In this document: piece after piece, positions 6,840 to 14,601 of the stretch
Layout: the number at the start of each line of letters is the position of its first letter
Position numbering within the stretch: position 1 is the first letter of the stretch
Source: JBGPHT01 sp041484525
Lineage (GTDB): Bacteria; Acidobacteriota; Terriglobia; Bryobacterales; Bryobacteraceae
Direction: 5' to 3'
DNA: 18,339 nt
Assembly: GCA_041484525.1 (NCBI GenBank)
Contig: JBGPHT010000156.1
Coordinates: forward strand, 1-18,339
The notes under the pieces: model-generated
Told to the model about the DNA's origin: nothing
What the model saw: the letters and a program-made list of their open reading frames with translations, nothing else
The model's database searches: none
Made by a program: the position numbers and the translations under genes

Positions 6840-7295
6840 ATGCGCACAGTTTTGGTGGGCGTGTTGGTCGTATCGGCGTCGCTGTGCGCCGCGACGAAGC
6901 CGCGCGCCTGGCAGACGGGGACGGTAATCGAGACGGACCACGCCCGCGAACCTGAGCCCGTCGCGGCTCCTAGCACCAACGTCACGGTAGTCAATGTCCC
7001 GCCGGGCGGCAATCCATACCCCTCAGCCGCCGCAGCCTCAGCTCCGAATATGACCTTCCACCGACGCGCTGCTACTTGGCAAGGCTTTCACCTAGAGGGC
7101 AACGGCTACAGGTTTATGGTGATGTGCCCGGTCCGTCGCAACCATACACCCAACGTAACGGTCAACGGCCCGGTCAAATACGCCATGGAGAAAGGCAAGT
7201 TCTACCTGCTCGATGACGACGGCAAGGAATGGGAAATGACCGTGCTTGAAAAGTTGCTATTGCCCGCCCCCGTCCCGCTATTACTGCCGAAGTAG
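6840..7295 (+). CDS. Secreted protein of acidobacterial AWQTG/VNGPVKYA type
   Basis: 151 residues from the ATG at 6840, chosen because AAGGTGG sits about 6 bases upstream and a signal peptide follows (MRTVLVGVLVVSASLCAA). An earlier in-frame start at 6768 would hide the signal. After the signal come KPRAWQTGTVIETD, a Pro/Ala-rich linker and a C-terminal core with FMVMCPVRRNHTPNVTVNGP, VKYAMEKGKFYLLDDDGKEW and EMTVLEKLLL. I recognise this arrangement (WQTG near the mature N-terminus, VNGPVKFA then a D-D/E-GKE strand) from many small secreted acidobacterial proteins with no assigned function. The chain ends in a hydrophobic Pro-rich tail (PAPVPLLLPK). It is 105 bases after the 123-aa gene and may belong to the same transcript. 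Confidence 0.7.
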   Translation: MRTVLVGVLVVSASLCAATKPRAWQTGTVIETDHAREPEPVAAPSTNVTVVNVPPGGNPYPSAAAASAPNMTFHRRAATWQGFHLEGNGYRFMVMCPVRRNHTPNVTVNGPVKYAMEKGKFYLLDDDGKEWEMTVLEKLLLPAPVPLLLPK

Positions 7296-7328
7296 GTCCC
7301 TTGCAAACTGAGGCGAAGAGGAGAAGCG

Positions 7329-7661
7329 ATGGACGAGCCGGGGCAGAGCCTTCGTCCGATGAAAAGCGCTCATTTTGTGGAATGGTCCTGCGCTGCTGGT
7401 CGCTGGACTGACGGCGTGCTCCACGCATCAGCCTAAGTTAAGCCGGAAGGGTACCGTGTAACCGGGTATGACGCGAAGTCGGGCGAGTGGACTATCCTCC
7501 GGACTGGAACGTTCTCCCGAATATCAAGAGAAACCGAATATCCGTCGATCAACGCGACCACACGAGTGAGCCCTCGCCGCACATCGGAGAGTACGGACGG
7601 GGTAAGACGCCAGGGGCCACAATCCGGATGCAGAGAAAGACGCTCTATGAGTACCCGCTAG
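7329..7661 (+). pseudogene. Decayed small lipoprotein gene
   Basis: A start at 7329 has GAGGAG about 6 bases upstream. Its frame stops at 7434. In the next frame, 7366-7450 encodes a good lipoprotein signal, ALILWNGPALLVAGLTAC, followed by STHQPKLSRKG, with no start of its own. At 7452 the first frame resumes with YRVTGYDAKSGEWTILRTG, which recalls a module of small acidobacterial lipoproteins, and then loses recognisable character before the stop at 7661. Two frameshifts, one near the AAAA run at 7362 and one near 7449, would rejoin the parts. Sequencing error could explain one but not easily both. No other gene is visible on this strand between 7296 and 8174. Confidence 0.35.
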
Positions 7662-7867
7662 CGCAAGGATGGTTTGAAGGCGCAGATGATCAGCGTAATC
7701 GCAGTCGGAATGCCGCCGGCAGCGGTTGCTCGTCTCCAGAGGGGCACGAGCGAAGGCGGGGCCTCTCCTTTTGTCTTCTGGTTTCTCCATCCGTGCAAGA
7801 ATGCTCCCACGGCGAGGATGACCGACGTGGAGGAGAGTACGATCGGAAAGATCTGTTCAGCGCTCAC
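7658..7867 (-). CDS. Very small membrane protein with two membrane segments
   Basis: 69 residues from a GTG at 7867 (MSAEQIFPIVLSSTSVILAV). Two hydrophobic segments, about 6-27 (IFPIVLSSTSVILAVGAFLHGW) and 50-65 (GGIPTAITLIICAF), flank a basic loop (RNQKTKGE ... LWRRAT). That predicts a hairpin with both ends outside and the loop in the cytoplasm. The GTG overlaps the TGA of the preceding 38-codon gene, a sign of coupled translation. I recognise no family. A holin, a toxin and a small transport accessory protein are all possible by shape alone. Confidence 0.5.
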   Translation of the reverse strand: MSAEQIFPIVLSSTSVILAVGAFLHGWRNQKTKGEAPPSLVPLWRRATAAGGIPTAITLIICAFKPSLR

Positions 7868-7980
7868 CGATGCATACCCCAGATCCCCCGCAGCAGCATC
7901 ATCATGAGCCAGATTTGAAGTACGACCAACGTAATGGTCCCGACTGTCCTTCTCGTGAGATCAAGGTATTTGTTCGTCAT
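7864..7980 (-). CDS. Tiny single-span membrane protein, 38 aa
   Basis: The ATG at 7980 opens MTNKYLDLTRRTVGTITLVV, then LQIWLMMMLLRGIWGMHR and a TGA. One hydrophobic segment covers about residues 13-31, with basic residues before it (TRR) and after it (R32, HR). The stop shares four bases (GTGA) with the start of the 69-aa membrane protein, and that overlap is the best argument that both are genes. The ribosome site is poor. Its start faces the C45-type gene, so the 194 bases between 7981 and 8174 would hold promoters in both directions; I see no convincing box there. Confidence 0.45.
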   Translation of the reverse strand: MTNKYLDLTRRTVGTITLVVLQIWLMMMLLRGIWGMHR

Positions 7981-8174
7981 GTCGAAGGGGTCGTGACCCA
8001 ATGGTAGCAAGCTGTGCACGCCAGCAATGGATCACGACTCGCCACGGTGGTCCAAACCTTGAATGGAAGCGGCCGAATTGGACGGGGTTAGATTCAACTG
8101 GCCACTTGCCCCGCAGCCGTACGGCAGGCAAGCCGGGCGCCTTTTGCGTTATCCTCGTACCCAGCGGAGAAATC

Positions 8175-10919
8175 ATGAAGCGCATCCTTTGCACCTTGCT
8201 GGCCGTGTTCGGCGCCCACGCGGCAACGCCCCTCTTTCAATCTTCTTTCGAAAAGGCCGGCAACGGCTGGACCGTGGTGCGCGGCACCGCTGCGGCCGAT
8301 GCCGCCGTGCTGCGCGGCAGCAATAAATCGCTGCGTGTCGAGGCGGGCAATGCGCCGGATGCGGCGGTCCGTTCCACGCCGCTCTCGCTCTCGATCGGCA
8401 AGCGCTATGAGTTGAGCGGCTGGGTCCGCACCGAGGGGCTCACGGTCCGCGACCTCGATCGCTCGCCCATCGCGACCGGCGCGGCGCTCTCCATGGCCTC
8501 CATGCCTTTCGACGTTCATTCGGTCTCGCTCGGCGGCACCAAGCCTTGGACGCGCGTCACCCTCAAATTCATCGCCAGCCGCTCCGAGGACCAGATCCTG
8601 TTGACCGTCGGCAACGGCGGCGCGTTTCACGGCAAGGCGTGGTTCGAAGGCGTGAGCCTGGATGAAATCTCCGCCAACGATGCGTGGCCTTCGAAGGAAG
8701 CCGTGCGCACCTACGGCCCGGCGTATCGCTACCCGGCGGCCGGGTGGATCTATCTGCACATCGAAGGCAAGCCGTATGAGCGCGGCTACCAGCACGGGCA
8801 GCTCATGTCGCGCGAGATTCCGGAATACCTCGAGCGCTGCGCCGCCGACCTGGGCGGGTCGGCCGACATGAATTTCTGGAACGGCATCCGCACCAGCGCC
8901 AACGCACTGTTCCTGCGCGGCTTCGATCGCGAGATTCTGGAAGAGATGCGCGGCATCGCGGATGGCGCGTCGGACGCGGGCGCGCGCTGGCTGGGCCGCC
9001 GCATCGACATCGTGGATATCGCCGCCGTCAACGTCACCGTCGAGTTGGGTGAGTTGCGGCAGGCCGTCAACGTGACTCCGACCGGTCTCGAAAGCCTGAC
9101 CTTCGACAAGCCTAACTACGGCACGAAGCCCGATTCCGTGCTGGAGCATTGCAGCGCATTCGCCGCCACCGGACCCGCCACCAAGGACGGCAAGATGGTG
9201 ATCGGACACGTCACCTGGTGGCCGCTGACGCTGGCCGAGCAGACCAACGTGTGGCTCGACATCAAGCCGGAGAAGGGCCATCGCATGCTGATCCAAAGCT
9301 ACCCGGGCGGCATCGAGAGCGGCACCGACTGGTATCAGAACGACGCCGGCATGGTGCTCACCGAGACCACCATCGCGCAAACGCCGTTCAACGCCCAAGG
9401 CACGCCCGTGGCCTTCCGCGCGCGCATGGCGATTCAGTACGCCGGCAATATCGACGAAATGGTGAAGCAGCTCGGCACGCGCAACAACGGCCTCTACACC
9501 AACGAGTGGCTGATGGGCGACGCCAAGACCAACGAGGTCGCCATGTATGAGCTGGGGACCAATCACACGAAACTGTGGCGCAGCTCGAAGGACGAATGGT
9601 TCGCCAATACGCCTGGATTCTATTGGGGCAACAACAACGCCAAGGACCTGAACGTGCGCCTCGAAACGCATCCCGACCCCAAGGGCAGCCCCGTCTACGT
9701 GCCGTTCGTGCCGGCTATCCGCGACCTGGCGTGGAACGATTTTTATAACCGGTACAAGGGGCAGATCGACGAGCAGTTCGCCTTCACCGCGTTCCGCACG
9801 GCGCCGCTGGTGAGCGCCAGCACGATGGATGCGAAGGTCATCACGGCCGATATGGCCAACAAGTTCATGGTGTGGTCCGCCATCGGCAAGCCCAATCAGC
9901 GCGAGTGGGTGGCGCGCGGCGGCTATGCCAAGAACGACGGCCTGTACCCTTCCGGCTATTACTTGTTCGATACGCAAGCGCCGCCGGCCGTACGTGCTGC
10001 TCTGCAGGACCCGGCCAAGCCTTCGGCAGAGCGTCGCCAGCCGCCGCGGCGTTCGACATTCGCGGATCGCCTGTGGGAAGGCTGGGTGCTCCCGGCCGCC
10101 GATGCCGACACCTGGTTCGTGGCGGGTTCCGCCGCCTACCACCGGCTGCTGCAGGAGGCGGATCTCGACAAAGCCATCCACGCCACCAGAATTCAGTACC
10201 GCGGGTTGAAGCTCTCGCCCGTCAATGCCGCCACGCGCACGCGCCTCGAGGAGTCCAAGGGCGTGCTGGTGCTCGACGCCATGCGGCGCAAGCTGGGCGA
10301 TGACAAGTTCCTGGCGCTGATGAAGGATTACTTCGGCGCCAACGCTGCCAAGACGGTAACGGCGCAGTCATTCCTCGATAAGGCCGGCGTGCCGTTCGAA
10401 TTCATCGAACCGGAGGACGGTCCTGCGTACCTGGTGGGCGACATCCGCGCGCGCCTGAGCTCGGCCGCGATCGTCTATGGCACCATGCGCGATGCCGGCG
10501 CCAACCGCTACGCCGCCGAGCAGTTGCAGAACCGCTATCTCGACCAGTTCGAGAGTGCCGTGCCTATCTACAAGGATTTCGAAGTCTCGGACGAACTACT
10601 GCGCCACAAGGACGTAGTCTTCGTGGGTCGGCCCGAGGCTAATTCCGCGCTGGCGGAGTGGGCCGCGAAGCTCGGTGTCGACTACAGCGGTTCGGCGTTC
10701 AAGGCCGAGGGCGCGGTCCACGCCTCCGAGCGTGAGGCGCTGATCCTGGCGGCGAAGAATCCGCTCGATGCGACGCATATGGTGCTGGTGGTGGCGGGCA
10801 ACGACGCGTTGCGCACGGTGAAAGCCATCAACCAGTTCGGCGGCCAGAGCGAGTTGGTGGTGTGGGAGGACGGCGCGACGCCGGCCGCGGGTGGCGGCTT
10901 CGGGCGCAGAGGAAGGTAA
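8175..10919 (+). CDS. Secreted C45-family (Ntn) acyltransferase/hydrolase, multidomain
   Basis: 914 residues from the ATG at 8175, which has GGAGA just upstream and starts a signal peptide (MKRILCTLLAVFGAHA); an in-frame start at 8001 adds 58 unlikely residues. Domains: a carbohydrate-binding-like beta module (about 20-165, FQSSFEKAGNGWTVVRG, ending WFEGVSLDEI), then the C45/phospholipase-B-like Ntn hydrolase (about 190-500). The latter has RGYQHG at 203-208, the candidate autoprocessing nucleophile C326 in EHCSAF, and GHVTWW at 344-349. Next comes a helical segment like the C-terminal domain of M1 peptidases (about 650-745, GVLVLDAMRRKLGDDKFLAL). Last is an alpha/beta domain (about 811-914, KDVVFVGRPEANS ... 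NPLDATHMVLVVAGND), seen also behind some esterases. Members cleave or transfer acyl groups at amides; the substrate is unknown. Its stop is 3 bases from the convergent MFS stop. Confidence 0.8.
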   Translation: MKRILCTLLAVFGAHAATPLFQSSFEKAGNGWTVVRGTAAADAAVLRGSNKSLRVEAGNAPDAAVRSTPLSLSIGKRYELSGWVRTEGLTVRDLDRSPIATGAALSMASMPFDVHSVSLGGTKPWTRVTLKFIASRSEDQILLTVGNGGAFHGKAWFEGVSLDEISANDAWPSKEAVRTYGPAYRYPAAGWIYLHIEGKPYERGYQHGQLMSREIPEYLERCAADLGGSADMNFWNGIRTSANALFLRGFDREILEEMRGIADGASDAGARWLGRRIDIVDIAAVNVTVELGELRQAVNVTPTGLESLTFDKPNYGTKPDSVLEHCSAFAATGPATKDGKMVIGHVTWWPLTLAEQTNVWLDIKPEKGHRMLIQSYPGGIESGTDWYQNDAGMVLTETTIAQTPFNAQGTPVAFRARMAIQYAGNIDEMVKQLGTRNNGLYTNEWLMGDAKTNEVAMYELGTNHTKLWRSSKDEWFANTPGFYWGNNNAKDLNVRLETHPDPKGSPVYVPFVPAIRDLAWNDFYNRYKGQIDEQFAFTAFRTAPLVSASTMDAKVITADMANKFMVWSAIGKPNQREWVARGGYAKNDGLYPSGYYLFDTQAPPAVRAALQDPAKPSAERRQPPRRSTFADRLWEGWVLPAADADTWFVAGSAAYHRLLQEADLDKAIHATRIQYRGLKLSPVNAATRTRLEESKGVLVLDAMRRKLGDDKFLALMKDYFGANAAKTVTAQSFLDKAGVPFEFIEPEDGPAYLVGDIRARLSSAAIVYGTMRDAGANRYAAEQLQNRYLDQFESAVPIYKDFEVSDELLRHKDVVFVGRPEANSALAEWAAKLGVDYSGSAFKAEGAVHASEREALILAAKNPLDATHMVLVVAGNDALRTVKAINQFGGQSELVVWEDGATPAAGGGFGRRGR

Positions 10920-10922
10920 GGG

Positions 10923-12170
10923 CTACGCGCGGCGCCGGGCAGTCTGACTGGCGGCCCCGAGCGCATCCACTTGCCGCAAGGGTGGGAACATCCACGCCCA
11001 TAGACCGACCACGGCGATCGTTCCCAAGCCGCCGAGAATCACGGCCGGCACCGTGCCGAACCACTGCGCCGTGAGCCCCGATTCAAATTGGCCCACCTCA
11101 TTCGACGCGCCGATGAATACGCCGTTGACGGCGCTAACGCGGCCGCGCATCTCGTCCGGTGTGCCGAGTTGCACCAGCGTGTGGCGCACGATGACGCTCA
11201 CCATGTCGCAGGCGCCCACCAGCACCAGCGCAACCATCGACAGGGCGACGCTGCGCGACAGGCCGAACACCAGCGTGAAAATACCGAATCCGCAGACGCA
11301 CCAGAGCATGGCGGCGCCGGCGCGGCGGCGCAGCGGAAAGTAGGCCAGCACGATCGCCATCATCACCGCGCCCACGCTGGGCGCGCCGCGAAGCAGGCCG
11401 AGGCCCATCGGACCTACCTTGAGAATCTCCTCCGCAAACACCGGCAGCAGCGCCACCGCGCCTCCCAGCAGGACGGCGAACAGGTCGAGCGAGATGGCTC
11501 CGAGCACCAACTTGTTCCGCCAGATAAAGTGGAGCCCTTCGAGCAGAATCCCGGTCGACGCCCCGCGCCGCGCCCGTTGCACGGCTTCGATCCGGATGGC
11601 GCCGATCAACACCATCGCGACCAGCGTCTCCGCGGCGGCACAAATGTAGACGAAGACCGGACCGCCGGTGAAGCCGTATAGCAGGCCGCCGATCATCGGC
11701 CCCATCGCCATCGCCCCCTGGAAGATGGACGAGCCCCACGCCACGGCATTGGGAAAGATCTCTTGCGGGACCACCAGCGGGAGAAACGATTGTCCCGCCG
11801 GCCCGTTGAACGCGCGCACCACGCCGTTCAACACCAGCACGCCGTAGATGGGCAAGACGGAAGACACGCCGCGCAGCGACAGCGTCAGCAGCAGCAGCGA
11901 GCATACCGAGAATCCGGCATAGCAGGTTTGCAGGATGCGCCGGCGGGGCACGCGGTCGGCGGTCTCGCCGGCAACCAGAAACAACAGCACGCCGGGAAGG
12001 AATTGCGCCAGCCCGACCAGGCCGAGGTCGAGCGGGCGGTGCGTGATCCGGTATATCTGCCACGCGACGGCTACGCCCTGCATCTCGGACGCCGTGGTGA
12101 CCAGCACGCGCGCCGCCATGTAGTAGCGGAAATTGACGTAGCGGAATGCCGCGTGGCCTGAGTCGTTCAC
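10923..12170 (-). CDS. MFS transporter, DHA3/EntS-like (MFS_3)
   Basis: A 415-residue inner-membrane protein with about 12 hydrophobic segments. It opens FRYVNFRYYMAARVLV and has the MFS motif between helices 2 and 3 as GETADRVPRRR (68-78). Family features also include PAGQSFLPLVVP and VRHTLVQLGTPDEMRGRVSA in the second half. Such carriers use the proton gradient to export drugs, siderophores or other small molecules; the substrate cannot be told from sequence. The start is a GTG at 12170 sharing four bases (GTGA) with the stop of the M28 peptidase gene, so the two form an operon with the peptidase first. Confidence 0.88.
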   Translation of the reverse strand: MNDSGHAAFRYVNFRYYMAARVLVTTASEMQGVAVAWQIYRITHRPLDLGLVGLAQFLPGVLLFLVAGETADRVPRRRILQTCYAGFSVCSLLLLTLSLRGVSSVLPIYGVLVLNGVVRAFNGPAGQSFLPLVVPQEIFPNAVAWGSSIFQGAMAMGPMIGGLLYGFTGGPVFVYICAAAETLVAMVLIGAIRIEAVQRARRGASTGILLEGLHFIWRNKLVLGAISLDLFAVLLGGAVALLPVFAEEILKVGPMGLGLLRGAPSVGAVMMAIVLAYFPLRRRAGAAMLWCVCGFGIFTLVFGLSRSVALSMVALVLVGACDMVSVIVRHTLVQLGTPDEMRGRVSAVNGVFIGASNEVGQFESGLTAQWFGTVPAVILGGLGTIAVVGLWAWMFPPLRQVDALGAASQTARRRA

Positions 12171-13657
12171 TGCGGGTGGGATGCCGGCGCAGGCGCCCCT
12201 TCGCGCGCCCGCACGTACTCGGCGGTCTTGGAATTCTCCTTGTTCCAGTGCGGCGCGTCCGCGCTGTTAGCCATCTGGAGAATGCCGAGCGCGATGGTGC
12301 GGTCCACTTTCGCCATGTTGTCGTAGTCGAGCTTCGGCCACTCATCGCCCGGCTGGTGGTAGTCGGGGAACGTGTAGGCAACCGAAATGGTGGTCGAAGG
12401 AATCCCGATCTGCGCGAACGCGGCGTTGTCGCTACGGGCGAAAAACGCATCGCTGTTCTTTTCGTGCTTCACTGCCTGGATGCCGGTCTCCGCGCCGGCG
12501 TTGGCGAAGATGGCCGCGATATCGGTGTAGTCGAAACCGGTGAGGTTGAACGCGCCCACGCGCGGGCCCTCGTCATCGTCGGTGCGGCCCATGTGCTCCA
12601 GGTTCACGTTGGCGATGGTTTTGGCGGCGGGAAAGATGGGATGCGCGCCGTAGTAGCGCGAGCCCAGCCCGCCCACTTCTTCGCCAAAGAGCGCCATGAA
12701 CAGGATGCTTCGCTTGGGCCGCTCGGGAAGAGCCGCCAGGGCGCCCGCGATCTCGATCGCCGACGAAGTGCCGCTGGCATCGTCATTGGCGCCGTTGTAA
12801 ATACGATCGCCCGGGCCGGTGCCGCGCACGCCCAGGTGGTCGTAATGGCCGCTCACAATGATGTAGGTGTCCGCGAGCGACGGGTCCGATCCACGCAGCA
12901 GGCCCACTACGTTGCGCAGCTTGACGGTTGTCAACACGGGCGCGGCGATGTGAGCCGAGATGACTGGCTCCTTCGCGTCCTTGAGCGCCCTGCGCACCGC
13001 CGCGTCCCAGACCACCAGCACCGGCGTCGTCACCAATGCGGCCGCCTCGCGCAGTCTCGCGTTAGGAGTGACGCGCGGCGCGGTGGATTGCACCACCACA
13101 ATCAGGACCGGCTGGAGTCGCGTGGCCAACGACGCAAGCTGCCGCATTCCGCCGATCCCCTGCATCTCGATCAGCAGCACTTTGCCGCGGACCTGATCAG
13201 GTGTTAGAACACTGGCGGCGGCCATCGTTGTCTGGACGGCGGCGGCGTCTTTCACATCGGCCGCGGCGGCTTCCTGCAACGCGATCGAGGCCTTGTCCGC
13301 CTTGACGGTCTGATCGCCGACTCTCAGCGTGAGTTCCAGGCCGTCCAGGTTGGGCGCCACGGAAACGTACGGCGCGGTCTGGAAATAGCCGTCGTCACCC
13401 ACCGGCTCGAGCCCGGCGCGCCGGAACTGCGACGCGACAAACTCGGCCGCGATCTCCAGGCCGCGCGACGGCGTGCCGCGACCCTCTAATGCATCCGAGG
13501 CAAGAAAAGAGACGTCGGCCTTCAACCCATCGGCAGTGATGCGGGACGCGATCGATTGTGCCGGAGGGGCCTGGGCGAGGGCTGCAGCCGCCACGAGTGC
13601 CGCAAGTGCGGCAGGTAGAACGGACTTCATATGGGTGGGTGCGATACTATTCATCAT
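12167..13657 (-). CDS. Secreted M28-family zinc peptidase with PA-like insert
   Basis: 496 residues from 13657, or 487 from the ATG at 13630 (MKSVLPAALAALVAAAALAQ), which gives a more typical signal peptide; neither has a clear ribosome site. After the signal come a helical region (TADGLKADVSFLASDALEGR), a protease-associated-like domain (about 95-245) and the M28 catalytic domain (260-460). Zinc-site residues are H271 (GHYDHLG), D292 (GANDDASG), E326 as base and E327 (FGEEVGG), E354 (NLEHMGR) and H434 (YHQPGDEW). The Asp usual in NLDMIG is Glu354, a conservative change seen in some relatives. It should be an active exported aminopeptidase. The MFS gene follows with a GTGA overlap. It is divergent from the broken methyltransferase gene at 13723. 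Confidence 0.9.
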   Translation of the reverse strand: MMNSIAPTHMKSVLPAALAALVAAAALAQAPPAQSIASRITADGLKADVSFLASDALEGRGTPSRGLEIAAEFVASQFRRAGLEPVGDDGYFQTAPYVSVAPNLDGLELTLRVGDQTVKADKASIALQEAAAADVKDAAAVQTTMAAASVLTPDQVRGKVLLIEMQGIGGMRQLASLATRLQPVLIVVVQSTAPRVTPNARLREAAALVTTPVLVVWDAAVRRALKDAKEPVISAHIAAPVLTTVKLRNVVGLLRGSDPSLADTYIIVSGHYDHLGVRGTGPGDRIYNGANDDASGTSSAIEIAGALAALPERPKRSILFMALFGEEVGGLGSRYYGAHPIFPAAKTIANVNLEHMGRTDDDEGPRVGAFNLTGFDYTDIAAIFANAGAETGIQAVKHEKNSDAFFARSDNAAFAQIGIPSTTISVAYTFPDYHQPGDEWPKLDYDNMAKVDRTIALGILQMANSADAPHWNKENSKTAEYVRAREGAPAPASHPQ

Positions 13658-13722
13658 AGCGTTTTCAGCGGTTGAGCCGAACTGCCCGCCGCTTGCGCGT
13701 ATCAGCTTGGAAAAGGGGAAAC

Positions 13723-13933
13723 ATGTCGGCTACAACCGGATCTCGTGAAGTGCCCGCGGGCGCACAGATGATGCAGATGTTAGCGGGAAGTGGATCTCGA
13801 GATGCTGGTGCTGCCCGGCGGCAAGGAGCGGACCGAAGCGGAGTACCGCGATCTGTTCGCCCGCGCCGGATTGCGGATGACCGGGATCACCCCGACGCCG
13901 GGTCCGGTGCAAGTGATCGAGGCTGTGGCGTAG
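13723..13933 (+). pseudogene. O-methyltransferase gene with its middle deleted
   Basis: The ATG at 13723, behind AGGGGA, encodes MSATTGSREVPAGAQMMQML followed by AG, the usual first helix of acetylserotonin/hydroxyneurosporene-type O-methyltransferases (compare PAAQLMQMITG). From about 13790, in another frame, comes the usual last part of such enzymes, DLEMLVLPGGKERTEAEYRD then LFARAGLRMTGITPT and VIEAVA with TAG at 13931. The S-adenosylmethionine-binding core between them, some 250-280 residues in relatives of about 340, is missing. The break is near 13782-13795. The fragment cannot make an enzyme. The intact start region suggests a fairly recent loss. Confidence 0.65.
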
Positions 13934-13936
13934 CTC

Positions 13937-13955
13937 CAATTTCAGCTCGAAATTG
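13937..13955. other. Short inverted repeat between converging gene remnants
   Basis: CAATTTC at 13937-13943 and GAAATTG at 13949-13955 are exact inverted repeats with a 5-base spacer, just after the methyltransferase stop and just beyond the SET stop. The position suits a two-way terminator, but the stem is AT-rich and short and no T-run follows on either strand. Confidence 0.25.
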
Positions 13956-13960
13956 CTGCA

Positions 13961-14080
13961 CTACTGCAAATTAATTGTTCCCCGGCAGGCACTCGCGCCG
14001 CAGCGGCAGCGCACGCGGCCGATCTTGCCGGAGAACATGTAATCCACCGTCAACTCCTCGCCTGCATCGATCTCACGCTT
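13961..14080 (-). pseudogene. C-terminal fragment of a SET-domain protein
   Basis: The minus strand from 14080 to the TAG at 13963-13961 reads KREIDAGEELTVDYMFSGKI, then GRVRCRCGASACRG and TINLQ. AGEELTVDY is the end of the SET lysine-methyltransferase fold (the Tyr lies at the active site), and CRCGASAC is the post-SET zinc motif CxCx4C. The rest of the SET domain and any start are absent. Upstream is a different gene, a metallo-beta-lactamase fold, in another frame. Bacterial SET proteins of this short type occur in acidobacteria and elsewhere, with mostly unknown targets. Confidence 0.65.
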
Positions 14081-14519
14081 GTATAGCTCCTTTGACAAGC
14101 GCCTCGACGCCGGGCGGTCCATAGATATCAATTGGCTCTTGGCGCTGAAACTCCCATTCCGAGACTAAGAGCGTAGCCAGACCCATCGTATGGTCGCTGT
14201 GGCAATGAGTAATGAAGATCTTGCCGATCTGTCGAAAATCCGCGCCGGCTTGTACGATCCGGCGCGTTACATTGTCACCCGCATCGATCACATAGTGAGT
14301 GCCGTTGACCGTCAACAGGTTGGAGGATTGCGTCCGGTTCTGTGTCGGAAGCGGCCCGCCCGCCGTACCGAGCGTAACCAGGCGCGTGCCAGTTGTTGCC
14401 CGGGGCTGGATCTTTGGATTTGTGGCTACTTGGCCAATACAGGTGGCCGTTATCACTGCCACTGCGAGCACGAAACGGAGGTGTATCGTGACGACGCCGG
14501 AAATTGCAGCTGAGGTCAT
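14073..14519 (-). pseudogene. Truncated metallo-beta-lactamase-fold hydrolase
   Basis: 148 residues from the ATG at 14519: an N-terminal hydrophobic segment (RFVLAVAVITATCIG), then the opening of an exported MBL-fold enzyme, TRLVTLGTAGGPLPTQNRTQ, SSNLLTVNG and VIDAGDN. The metal motif HxHxDH is present (H105, H107, D109, H110 in THCHSDHTMGL). The chain ends at GVEALVKGAIQA, about where relatives of some 320-340 residues are half done, so the third His, the bridging Asp and the last His are missing. The reading frame runs straight into the SET fragment at about 14080-14090 and stops there. It is not expected to be active. Confidence 0.75.
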
Positions 14520-14601
14520 CGCTGAATTCTATCCTAGTCTAAGAGGTGACAAGAAGACATTGAGCGGCGGATCACCCGCCAAAGCCTGGCCGATTTCGAG
14601 A

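Noticed and set aside
7487..7918. Plus-strand open frame of 143 codons
   Set aside because: It is charged, low in hydrophobic core and opposite the two overlapping membrane ORFs, which have better support.
8094..10181. Minus-strand open frame of 695 codons
   Set aside because: It lies wholly opposite the C45-type gene, whose motifs are clear. Its translation is rich in His, Arg, Gly and Ala, as is typical of the antisense of a GC-rich gene.
11134..12450. Minus-strand open frame of 438 codons overlapping the MFS and M28 genes
   Set aside because: It is out of frame with two well-supported genes, Arg/Pro-rich, with no membrane segments or motifs.
12146..13207. Plus-strand open frame of 353 codons
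   Set aside because: It is antisense to the M28 peptidase, which has a complete zinc site; the composition (RARALVIVGAAH type) is that of a shadow.
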